Shown: in pieces, positions 1 to 8,395 of the stretch
Position numbering within the stretch: the first letter of the stretch is position 1
Layout of the letters: every line of letters starts with the position of its first letter
DNA from: Semisulcospira habei
Taxonomy: Eukaryota; Mollusca; Gastropoda; Semisulcospiridae
Assembly: GCA_036245525.1 (NCBI GenBank)
Contig: BTPG01000002.1
Coordinates: 118,770,286 to 118,834,285, forward strand
DNA length: 64,000 nucleotides
Reading direction: 5' to 3'
Notes under the pieces: model-generated
Seen by the model: only the letters and a program-made list of their open reading frames with translations
What the model was told of the DNA's origin: nothing
The model's database searches: none
Program-made: the position numbers and the translations under genes

Positions 1-529
1 CATGAAGTGTGGTAAAATGTCACATTTTGCTAGAGTGTGTAGATCAAAGTCAAAGAGTGTCCAAGAAGTTGAGACTACAGATGTGAAAGAACTCATTGTT
101 GGATCAGTGGTGACTGACGATCCTCCTTGGCGAGTTAACCTGATGGTGAGAGGCAAGCAGATTAGCTTCAAGATTGACACAGGCGCAGATGTCAATGTCA
201 TCAGCAGAGCAACGTGGGTGAAGCTTGGAAAGCCTTTTCTGAAACAAGACAACGTCACACTTGTCAGCCCAGGTAGGAAGTTGAGGAGCCTAGGAGTATT
301 CAAGACTACACTCGAAACTACTCAAGCTTCCATCTACGTCATAGATGGGGAGGCAGACAACCTCCTGAGCAGAGGCACAGCCACAGAGCTTGGCCTTGTG
401 AAGTGTATCGGAACTGTCGGTCTGGGAACAGTGAAGTGCCCGCCGGTGAAGATTCACTTGAAGGATGGAGCGACACCATACAATGTGACTGTCACAAGAC
501 GAGTACCGATTCCCCTTCAGGAAAAGTGA
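1..529 (+). pseudogene. gypsy Gag zinc knuckle and aspartic protease (fragment)
   Basis: The frame is open at the left edge. It begins inside a CCHC knuckle (CGKMSHFARVC; the first cysteine codon would end at base 1). A retropepsin motif DTGA follows at residues 59-62, in the context FKIDTGADVNVIS. The frame ends at a TGA after PIPLQEK. The reverse transcriptase continues in the next frame, so about one base has been lost in the A-run near 523-528. In the intact family Gag-Pol or Pol would read straight through. Confidence 0.85.
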
Positions 530-1043
530 AGAAAGAGCTTCAACGCATGAAAGATGAGGACATCATCGTGGAAATCACAGCACCAACAGAGTGGGTGTCA
601 CCCATGAATCCTGTGATAAAACCGAATGGCGACATCAGAATATGTGTTGACCTCAAGAGACTTAACGAAGCAGTGCAGAGAGAAAGGTATGTTATACCGA
701 CCGTGGATGACATTCTCCATAAGCTTCAGGGTTCCACTATCTTCACAAAACTAGATGCGCAGAGTGGATTTTGGCAGATTCCCCTGGATTCTGAGACAGC
801 CAAACTTACGTGTTTCATCACCCTGTTTGGATGCTATTACTTGAAACGGTTGCCTTTTGGTATTTCAAGTGCACCAGAGATCTTTCAACGAACGATGACT
901 GAGGTTCTGAGCAACATAGAAAGTGTCATATGCTACTTAGATGATATCTTACTGCATAGTAAGAGTGACGAAGAGCACGAGAAACTTATACAAACTGTCT
1001 TACAGAGACTGAACAGAGTGGGACTAACTCTGAACAAGAGCAA
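530..1043 (+). pseudogene. gypsy reverse transcriptase, N-terminal part
   Basis: The frame that is open from 403 encodes fingers and palm of a Ty3-type reverse transcriptase: ICVDLKRLNEAV, FTKLDAQSGFWQIPL, LPFGISSAPEIFQ and the catalytic YLDD (residues 178-181 counted from 403). It is cut at 1043 by the LINE insertion and resumes at 3443. The 12-base TSD flanks the LINE. Confidence 0.9.
1032..1043 (+). repeat. Left TSD of first LINE insertion
   Basis: GAACAAGAGCAA here and GAACGAGAGCAA at 3431-3442 differ at one base. They flank the LINE at 1044-3430 and mark the break in the gypsy reverse transcriptase. Confidence 0.85.
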
Positions 1044-3430
1044 CCACTTACACACAAAGAGCTTCATATAGCTCTCCAAAAGTTGAAGGCGAAGAAGTCT
1101 CCTGGTCCAGATGGCATCACCAACGAGATGCTAACCCACCTTGGTATTGCAGCAGAAAACAAGCTACTTGAGGTCTTCAACAGGAGCTGGTAAGAAGGAT
1201 CGCTACCACAACTCTGGCGAGAAGCGATCATGATCCCCATTCTAAAGAAAGGGAAGGATCCAAAGAAGGCCACCAGCTATCGCCCAATCAGCCTCACCAG
1301 CTGTGTTGTGAAGACCTTAGAGAGAATTGTGAACGAGCGCCTCAGGTGTTACCTGGAATCCAGGAACCTCCTCGCCCCTGAACAAGCTGGCTTCCGACAG
1401 TTCCGCAGCACCGAAGACCAGGTCACTTACTTGGCGCAGGAAGTTGAAGATGCCTTCCAGGAGCAGAAGCTGGTCTTTGTAACCTGGATTGATCTTCAGA
1501 AGGCTTTTGACAAGGTCTGGAAAGATGGGCTGCTTGTCAAACTGCTGAGAAAAGGCGTGTCCAGTAACATGTTCCAGTGGATACGCTCCTACCTCTTCAA
1601 CTGCAGGGCAAGAGTCAGCGTCGACCAGACCAAAAGCAAGAAATTCCTCCTTCGTCATGGCGTCCCGCAAGGCGGAGTCCTCTCACCTACCCTCTTCCTT
1701 ATCTTCATCGACGATCTGGTGTCTGAGATGCCCAAGGGAATCAAAGCTGCCCTATACGCAGATGACCTTGTGATCTGGTGCAAGGAGGAGCATGCAAGTA
1801 CTGCCACCTACAGAATGCAGCTAGCGGCAGATAAGCTGAATGCATGGGCAGAAGACTGGTGCATCTCTGTCAACAAGGAGAAATCCTCCACCACCCTCTT
1901 CACACTGTCCCCAAAGCAGAAAGCCGGAACCATCAAGCTTGGTGGAACCCCTCTGAGAGAGGATGAAGAAGCTACCTACCTTGGTGTCACCTTCGACAGA
2001 CGTCAGACCTGGAAACCACACATTGCACAGGCAGAGAGGAAGGCCCGGCGCAAGCTGGCCATACTCAGGAAACTGGCAGGCACCACCTGGGGAGTGAACG
2101 AGAAGATACTGAAGACAGTATACCAGGGAACAGTCAGGCCCCACCTCGAGTACGGCTCCACAGCGTGGTCAACCTCAGCCAAGACAAACCTGCAGACCCT
2201 CGTCCGAGTGCAAAACCAGGCTCTTCGACTCATCACTGGTGCAATGAAATCCACACCAATCAAGGAAATGGAGAAGCTGACCACAATCCAACCTCTCAGC
2301 CAGAGGAGAGAAGCCAAAACCATGGTACAGGCGGAGAAGCTCAGGTGCTTGCCCGACCACCCCATGAAGCACAGACTAAGCAACTTCACCAAGAACCGGC
2401 TCAAAAGAAGCAGCTTTGTCCATGAGAGCATGCGACTTTCTCGACAGTACAGGGAAGTCCTTCCACAGAGCACTCTACCTCTGATCACAAAAGAAGTGGA
2501 AAACCCTTGGGCAGTGGACAAACCAGACATCCAGATCTGCACCAGTGTCCCACATGCTGCCTCAAGAGACAGTCAGGATGACACCGTTCGACGGGCACTC
2601 ACCCTAGCCCTGATCGACGAACAGTACCCAAAGGAGGCGTGGATCCACATCTACACTGATGGATCAGCAACAAATGCCATTTCCAATGGAGGTGCTGGCA
2701 TCCTGATCCAGTTCCCAGGGGGACATACAGCCACATCCAGTGTAGCCACCGGCAAACACTGCACAAACTACAAAACAGAAACCGAAGCACTTATGCAGGC
2801 CGCCTCCATGGTTCAGAATTCTACAGACCCATGCTATCAAGTTGTCTTCTTCTCCGATGCCCTTTCAGTCCTCCAGGCCCTCGAGAACGACAAACTCCCC
2901 CAGCTGACCAGAGCTTTGCAGAAGGTCAGACAAACCAGAAGAGTTGTTCTCCAGTGGATACCAGCCCACTGTGGGGTACCAGGAAATGAAAGGGCAGATG
3001 AGCTGGCGAAAGAAGGAGCCACAAAAGATCAACAAGAAAACAGTGTCAGCTATAGTGAGCAAAAGACAATCATCAAGGCATTGATGAGGCCGAGGTCAAA
3101 CAGAGACGACTACCACACAATGACCAGAGAGCAGCAAGTCGTCCTGATCAGACTGCGTACCGGCCACAACAGACTGAACGCTCACATGAACAGAAAGCTC
3201 AAGCTGGCGCCATCACCAACCTGCGCCTGTGGTCAGGAAGACCAAACAGCGGAACATATTCTCCAGAGATGCCCCCTACTGGACGATGAAAGAAAAGAAG
3301 TGTGGCCGTCGCCAACTCCACTGCAGACCAAACTCTATGGCAGTCGAGAAGACCTGGAGAAAACGACGTCATTCATCGCCGGTGCTGGACTGACCGTATA
3401 GCCCACTGCGAATGAAAAGAAGAAGAAGAA
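1044..3430 (+). mobile_element. 5'-truncated I-group LINE inserted in gypsy reverse transcriptase
   Basis: This non-LTR retrotransposon has lost its ORF1 and endonuclease. It starts just before the reverse transcriptase and ends with a short tail rich in GAA/AAG units. A reverse transcriptase followed by RNase H places it in the I superfamily (I, Nimb, Jockey relatives). A second, shorter copy of the same family sits at 5302-6055 in the same gypsy element. Confidence 0.88.
1230..3401 (+). CDS. LINE reverse transcriptase-RNase H (truncated ORF2)
   Basis: This 723-residue frame is uninterrupted. It holds reverse transcriptase motifs WIDLQKAFDKVW, GVPQGGVLSP and YADD (residues 176-179), then a thumb region. 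An RNase H domain follows with TDGS, TETEAL, SDALSVLQAL and the IPAHCGVPGNERAD block. The C-terminal CACG...EHIL...C segment resembles the Cys-rich end of I-type ORF2. A homologous reading upstream (about 1065-1195) contains a stop near 1191, so the first methionine at 1230 is only the start of the surviving frame. The open length suggests a fairly recent insertion. Confidence 0.85.
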   Translation: MIPILKKGKDPKKATSYRPISLTSCVVKTLERIVNERLRCYLESRNLLAPEQAGFRQFRSTEDQVTYLAQEVEDAFQEQKLVFVTWIDLQKAFDKVWKDGLLVKLLRKGVSSNMFQWIRSYLFNCRARVSVDQTKSKKFLLRHGVPQGGVLSPTLFLIFIDDLVSEMPKGIKAALYADDLVIWCKEEHASTATYRMQLAADKLNAWAEDWCISVNKEKSSTTLFTLSPKQKAGTIKLGGTPLREDEEATYLGVTFDRRQTWKPHIAQAERKARRKLAILRKLAGTTWGVNEKILKTVYQGTVRPHLEYGSTAWSTSAKTNLQTLVRVQNQALRLITGAMKSTPIKEMEKLTTIQPLSQRREAKTMVQAEKLRCLPDHPMKHRLSNFTKNRLKRSSFVHESMRLSRQYREVLPQSTLPLITKEVENPWAVDKPDIQICTSVPHAASRDSQDDTVRRALTLALIDEQYPKEAWIHIYTDGSATNAISNGGAGILIQFPGGHTATSSVATGKHCTNYKTETEALMQAASMVQNSTDPCYQVVFFSDALSVLQALENDKLPQLTRALQKVRQTRRVVLQWIPAHCGVPGNERADELAKEGATKDQQENSVSYSEQKTIIKALMRPRSNRDDYHTMTREQQVVLIRLRTGHNRLNAHMNRKLKLAPSPTCACGQEDQTAEHILQRCPLLDDERKEVWPSPTPLQTKLYGSREDLEKTTSFIAGAGLTV

Positions 3431-3442
3431 GAACGAGAGCAA

Positions 3443-4114
3443 GTGTGAGTAAGGGAAGCGTGAAATTGCTTTTCTTGGCCACATGGTGAGCTCTAAGGGT
3501 ATCAGACCCAACCCAGCTAAGGTTGATGCCATTATCGACCTACCAGATCCAGCAGACGTCGCCGAGCTGAGAAGATTTCTGGGGATGATTAATTACCTCG
3601 GGAGATACCTTCCACAACTTTCAGCTACACTGAAACCACTGAACGACCTGCTGCCTAAAGAGAGTGCATGGGCCTGGGGGTCTGAGCAGGCTGCAGCATT
3701 CCGCAAAGTTAAGGAGATGCTGGCCACAGCACAGACAGCGACACTGGCCTACTTTGACCCAACCAAGCCGAGCATAGTATCTGCAGACTCGAGCAGCTAT
3801 GGGATCGGTGGTGTTCTGCTACAGGAAGGTAGTGATGGACTACACCCTGTTGCATTCTGTTCACGCACCCTCATGTCTTCAGAGCGTCACTACGCGCAGA
3901 TCGAGAAGGAGTGTCTGGCCGCGGTGTGGACTTGTGAGTGTTTTGAGCACTACTTAGTGGGACTTGAAAGTTTCACATTACAAACAGACTATAAGCCATT
4001 GGTTCCCCTCATCAATACAAAGGATCTCTCAGAAACAGCTCTGAGATGCCAGAGACTTTTAATGCGACTAATGAGGTTAAAGCCTCATGCTGAGTTCAAA
4101 CCTGGCAAGGACTT
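3443..4114 (+). pseudogene. gypsy reverse transcriptase end and RNase H
   Basis: The gypsy frame resumes after the LINE. It has an in-frame TAA close to the junction, then AFLGHMVSS, RRFLGMINYLGRYLP and the RNase H core VSADSSSYGIGGVLLQ, HYAQIEKECLAAVW and LQTDYKPL. It is interrupted again at 4115 by a 170-base retroposon, after which a few residues of the same domain resume at 4298. Confidence 0.88.
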
Positions 4115-4284
4115 GCAAACCAGATAGGTGAGGCTAGCGCTGGCAGAATTGTATACAGACCAAGGGGAATCACTCAGCACCGGACAGACAAACAGTTAGA
4201 TCCCCTGCCCCCGCCTATCAGGCACCCAATCGCCAGCCCACAGAGAAATACGCAGTTATAGAATAAGACGATCATTTGCATCTT
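4115..4284 (+). mobile_element. Short retroposon (170 bp) in gypsy, with 13-bp TSD
   Basis: CTGGCAAGGACTT at 4102-4114 is repeated exactly at 4285-4297, so the insert is 4115-4284. The central part (from about 4148, ACCAAGGGGAATCACTCAGC) recurs at 45622-45740 inside a Nimb/I LINE. No clear RNA polymerase III boxes are recognised, so its autonomous partner is unknown. Confidence 0.8.
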
Positions 4285-4297
4285 CTGGCAAGGACTT

Positions 4298-5288
4298 AGT
4301 CATTGCTGATACACTGTCCATAAGTCCATCAGCCAGCAGTGCCGCTACTACAGAAGAAGATGTTCAGGCATACGTGAGTGAAGTGACAGCTTCTTGGCCA
4401 GTATCTGAGAGCAAACTACGGGAGATAAGACAAGAGACAGATAAAGACATCTGCCTGAGATCAGTTCGTGAATACACACAGACTCTTACAAGGCTAACGT
4501 GAAACTGGCAGCGAGAGACTATTTTGCTGTTCGCGCAGAACTGAGTGTTGTCGATGGAATTGTGACAAGAGGTGATTGCATTGTCATACCCTACAGAATG
4601 CGTCCAGAAATCCTAGACAGGATCCATGATGGACACTTAGATATCACAAAGTGTCGTGAACGTGCCAGACAAGGCGTCTGGTGCCACGGATTTCAAAGGA
4701 AATCCAAGACCGTGTTTCAGCATGCCAATGCTGTCTTGAGAAGAGGCCGTCACAGGCTAGTGAGCCTCTACTACCATCTAAAATGCCAGATCGCCCGTTC
4801 CAGAAGATTGGAGTGGATCTTCTTGAAGTTCAAGGACGTCATTACCTTGTTTCAGTTGATTATTATTCAAGGTACATAGACATAAAAACTTTCCCAAACA
4901 ACCAGACATCAAACTCAGTGATTGAGAAGTTAAAAGAGACCTTTGCCACCCATGGCATTCCAGAAACTGTGATTTCAGATAACGGACCACAGTTTGGTTC
5001 TTTCCAGTTCGCAAGATTTGCCAGAGACTGGAAGTTCAAGCACGTGACTAGTAGCCCGGGTTATCCACAAAGTAATGGTGAAGCAGAATGTGGAGTCCAA
5101 AGTGCAAAGAATATTCTAAAACAGGATGATCAACACATGGCCCTGTTGATCTACCATGCGACGCCTATCCCTAGTTTAGGTGTGAGTCCTGCAGAGCTAC
5201 GTACGACTTTGCCTGTGATACCTTCCACGCTATAGCCAAAGACGGTTGATCCAAAAGTTGTGCAACAGCGAGATGCCAGATCAAAGTT
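4298..5288 (+). pseudogene. gypsy integrase, frameshifted
   Basis: The His-Cys zinc-binding part (HDGH...) is read near 4560-4680. The frame then shifts by one base, and CQCC and the catalytic core are read from 4681. Counted from 4681 the catalytic residues are D46 (GVDLLEV), D100 (ISDNGPQF) and E136 (SNGEAE), which gives the expected D,D35E spacing. A stop follows at 5233-5235. The stretch after the catalytic core is shorter than usual. The LINE copy at 5302 then interrupts the element. Confidence 0.88.
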
Positions 5289-5301
5289 ATACCAGAAACA
5301 G
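5289..5301 (+). repeat. Left TSD of second LINE insertion
   Basis: ATACCAGAAACAG is repeated exactly at 6056-6068 and brackets the LINE fragment 5302-6055. Confidence 0.92.
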
Positions 5302-6055
5302 AATGCCGTTTCCGATGGAGGTGCTGGCATCCTGATCCAGTTCCCTGGGGGACATACAGCCACATCTAGTGTAGCCACTGGCAAACACTGCACAAACTAC
5401 AAAGCAAACCGAAGCACTTACGCAGGCCGCCTCCATGATTCAGAATTCTACAGACCCATGCTACCAAGTTGTCTTCTTCTCCGATGCCCTTTCAGTCCTT
5501 CAGGCCCTCGAGAACGACAAGCTCCCCCAGCTAACCAGAGCTTTGCAGAAGGTCAGACAAACCAGAAGAGTTGTTCTCCAGTGGATACCAGCCCACTGTG
5601 GGATACCAGGAAATGAAAGGGCAGACGAACTGGCGAAAGAAGGAGCCACAAAAGATCAACAAGAAAACAGTGTCAGCTGTAGTGAGCAAAAGACAATCAT
5701 CAAGGCATTGATGAGGCCGAGGTCAAACAGAGAGACTACCACACAATGACCAAAGAGCAGCAAGTCGTCCTGATCAGACTGTGTACCGGCCACAACAGAC
5801 TGAACGCTCACATGAACAGAAAGCTCAAGCTGGCGCCATCACCAACCTGCGCCTGTGGTCAAGAAGACCAAACAGTGGAACATATTTTCCAGAGATGCCC
5901 CCTACTGCACGATGAAAGAAAAGAAGTGTGGCCATCGCCAACTCCACTGCAGACCAAACTTTACGGCAGTCGAGAAGACCTGGAGAAAACAACGTCATTC
6001 ATCGCCGGTGCTGGACTGACCGTATAGCCTACTGCGAACGACAAGAAGAAGAAAG
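5302..6055 (+). mobile_element. Second, severely 5'-truncated copy of the same I-group LINE
   Basis: The nucleotide sequence matches 2676-3420 closely: RNase H domain, C-terminal Cys-rich region and 3' tail with AAGAAGAAGAAAG. Small indels break the frame, which is read in pieces at 5260-5616, 5435-5749 and 5746-6027. It is flanked by an exact 13-bp TSD. Confidence 0.9.
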
Positions 6056-6068
6056 ATACCAGAAACAG

Positions 6069-6503
6069 CACTTTGATCAGACAGCACGTCCCTTACCGGA
6101 GCTTTCCCCAGGAGACCCTGTCCTTGTGAGGGATGAATGGGAGACCGGGTGGAAGCGTCCAGGTGTGGTGATCCGCCAAATCGCACCAAGATCATACCTG
6201 GTCAAAACTCCAAGCGGAGTACTGAGATGTAACCGTAAGCACCTTAGATGCAGTGTGCATACCGAGAGTCCAGCTGCTGCCAGTGAGCCGAGGCAGATGG
6301 TCAAGAACAAGGAGTTAACCAGCGAATCGACGACGCCCGACGAGCTTCAACAGCCGCAGCAGTGCCAGGATTCGTCTTCAGCACAAGACTCAGCTCAGAC
6401 AGAAAGTCTACAGCCTCCAGGCAGACCACCTGATTCACAAACTGTACAGCCATACACTACTAGATCTGGCAGGGTGGTGATCAAGCCTGCAAGATTCCAG
6501 TAA
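6069..6503 (+). pseudogene. gypsy integrase C-terminal domain and tail
   Basis: After the LINE fragment the gypsy frame resumes. It holds a GPY/F-like segment (PGDPVLVRD, RPGVVIRQIAPRSYLV, LRCNRKHLR) followed by a low-complexity tail rich in S, Q and P that ends TRSGRVVIKPARFQ before the TAA at 6501-6503. This is typical of the C-terminus of Ty3/gypsy Pol. Confidence 0.85.
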
Positions 6504-6797
6504 TTCGAGGACCTGATCTTCATTGTGGTGTAGTTACCCATGCATGGTGAACATACATGTAGAGTCGCATTTTTTTTGCGATAGATAGGTTTGTGTAGAG
6601 TAAAAGCTGAGAGCTTGTGTTTTTAGATTCAAGTTCATTCTTTTTACTATGATTAAACAGACGCTTTGCTGAGTCTCTTATTATTAATGATAGAGACGCT
6701 TTGCTGGTCGCATAAAACTTGAACACTTACATTTACGGTTCAATCTCGGAAAGATTCGGTTTTGTTCTTTAGATAAAGATTTGATTTTGACCAGTTT

Positions 6798-6809
6798 AAA
6801 AGAGGGAGG
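6798..6809 (+). promoter_or_regulatory. Polypurine tract of the gypsy element
   Basis: A purine run, AAAAGAGGGAGG, lies directly before the TG that opens the 3' LTR. This is where plus-strand priming is expected. The 300 bases from 6504 to here hold no frame. Confidence 0.75.
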
Positions 6810-7409
6810 TGTTATATAATGAAGCATAATGGTCTATGGGAGACAACTCATAGTGGTTGTCTCTCCGGTGATTATGTCCCCCACCCGGGTCTGCCCTGGG
6901 GGACTTGGGTGGGGTTAACTACTTTTTAGTTCCCAGGGTCACCCTGGTCAGCCCCACAGGGTGGGTTTCCCTTCTATTTTGCGGCATGTGTTTCTGTCTA
7001 CCCTTGGTCCATTCACCAGTATTTTCCTTTTTAAACTCTCCCTACTGTCTGCGCTGCCTGTAGCTCTTGATATTGGATGTATGTTGCTAAATGGTCTTAG
7101 CTTTATTTAGGCCCATTGTCGTAGGTTTATTTAACGTATTAGACCGGCTGGCGACATACATTCAATATTCTGTTTAGTTTTTTTTCACAAGCAGTGCCGG
7201 CACGTCCTGAGAAAGTCTTGTTGCTGTCGTGACATTAAGCAATGTACAATCAATCAATCAATCCGGTGATTATGTCCCTTAGATCGCGCATGCCCAGTAG
7301 ATAATAAGTAGTGTGTTTGCCGCCGAGTTAAGAAATGGCTTCCCTGTATTTTGTGAATGCATCTGTGGTTTGAATCAAAGTCCATCCAGCCCACACAGAA
7401 GCGGTAACA
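6810..7409 (+). repeat. gypsy 3' LTR, split by a SINE
   Basis: It starts TGTTATATAATG right after the polypurine tract and ends GGTAACA, i.e. TG...CA ends. Without the 381-base SINE and one TSD copy the LTR is about 200 bases. The matching 5' LTR is outside the window. Confidence 0.72.
6881..7261 (+). mobile_element. SINE-like retroposon in the gypsy LTR
   Basis: TCCGGTGATTATGTCCC at 6864-6880 is repeated at 7262-7278. The insert begins CCACCCGGGTCTGCCC and ends in an AATC-type repeat (ACAATCAATCAATCA). A second copy with its own TSD lies at 13076-13460, so the length (381 and 385 bases) and both ends are well defined. No clear tRNA-like head is visible. Confidence 0.88.
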
Positions 7410-8303
7410 CGACAAGATGGAAGCTGGCCATGGCCATCTGAGCTTTTCCAGTTTGCACTGTTGTTACAATTTTCTCCAAGAAGTCCAATCAGTAGTAGTA
7501 GATGGCACTGTCTTCAACATCTTTGACAATTAGAATCCCAAAGCAGATGCATGCAAGGTGCTGGGTCGCATAAGCTCAGTTCTCTCAGACCAGACACACA
7601 CCCCAGTAGCAAAACATCTAGGGGGCCCACAATGGCGGCAGTGGGCCCTAGGACTTTTGCTTACTGGGCAGATACCTCACCCCCATCACCCTAGCACTTT
7701 TAGCTATGGATAAACTGGGTAGCCTGCAAACAGATCTAGCTCATTTAGTGGATGGATTTATTAATTTTGCTTGAGTTTTATGATCAGTCCATGAACTGTC
7801 ATGGTCTGTTCCAATTTCTCCATGTGTGGTGGTGTGTGATTGTGGACTTAGCAGTCTAGAGCCATAAAGTCCAGAATCACAGACCAGCATACCTGTTCCC
7901 AGTTTGACAATTTAACATTGCCTGGTACCGGGGTGATTGGAGACAAAACCAGCTTAACCATTTAGACAACTTTTAAATAACAAGGTCATATTTAACCAAC
8001 TTTTAACATCAGTGAAATTTCAGCAGCCTGTACTACACTTTGTATATATGTAAATTCTTTATTTTTAACACTCCTCATATAACAAAAAAGTTGGGTCCCC
8101 TGATGTTTTGTTATTCTTACATGTAATGATGTATATATCTGAAGATCACTGTATTTTATGAAATGTGAATGACTTAGCTTTAATGATGCAGCAGGCCTGC
8201 ATTGGGACCACACCAGATACCAACATCGAACAGAACTACCAACTCACCCAGATAGCTGGGGACAACCTTGATGGGCTCAAACCACTCGAGGAGACGAAGA
8301 AGC
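7410..8303. other. Non-coding stretch between gypsy LTR and DCAF11 start codon
   Basis: No convincing frame. It contains a 67-base imperfect hairpin (7602-7668) and must include at least part of the DCAF11 5' UTR or an upstream intron. No promoter could be recognised. Confidence 0.5.
7602..7668. repeat. Small imperfect hairpin repeat
   Basis: CCCAGTAGCAAAAC on the left pairs with GTTTTGCTTACTGGG-like sequence on the right, with a GGGCCCAC/GTGGGCCC inner stem around AATGGCGGCA. It may be a miniature element; a second copy was not found in the window. Confidence 0.55.
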
Positions 8304-8395
8304 ATGAGTAATCAGAATGCATCTGGGAGGTACAGTCCTTCTGGCAGCGATGATGAACCAGACCTCCCCAGCATTGTCGCATATTTGATACGAAG
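8304..8395 (+). CDS. DCAF11: DCAF11 exon 1
   Basis: It begins [18 protein letters not shown] and ends [12 protein letters not shown] plus two bases of a codon, at donor AAG/GTAGG. The segment VAYLIR-(S/R)-GQ matches the conserved VLAYLLRRGQ of the family. The start at 8304 is the first ATG in frame with it, but an upstream coding exon cannot be excluded. Intron 1 is 11.3 kb and full of repeats. Confidence 0.82.

Larger units (their letters stand above)
1..7409 (+). mobile_element. Ty3/gypsy LTR retrotransposon, left end outside window, interrupted and decayed
   Basis: In order: a Gag zinc knuckle (first bases of the window), aspartic protease, reverse transcriptase, RNase H, integrase, integrase C-terminal domain, polypurine tract and 3' LTR, which is Ty3/gypsy order. 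No envelope-like gene is seen. The internal region is split by two LINE insertions (1044-3430, 5302-6055) and a short retroposon (4115-4284). The LTR is split by a SINE (6881-7261). Frameshifts near 525 and 4680 and stop codons make the copy inactive. The 5' LTR would lie left of the window. Confidence 0.9.

Noticed and set aside
1..7409. Endogenous retrovirus with an envelope gene
   Set aside because: Between the integrase and the 3' LTR there is only a short untranslated stretch with no envelope-like frame, so it is a plain LTR retrotransposon.
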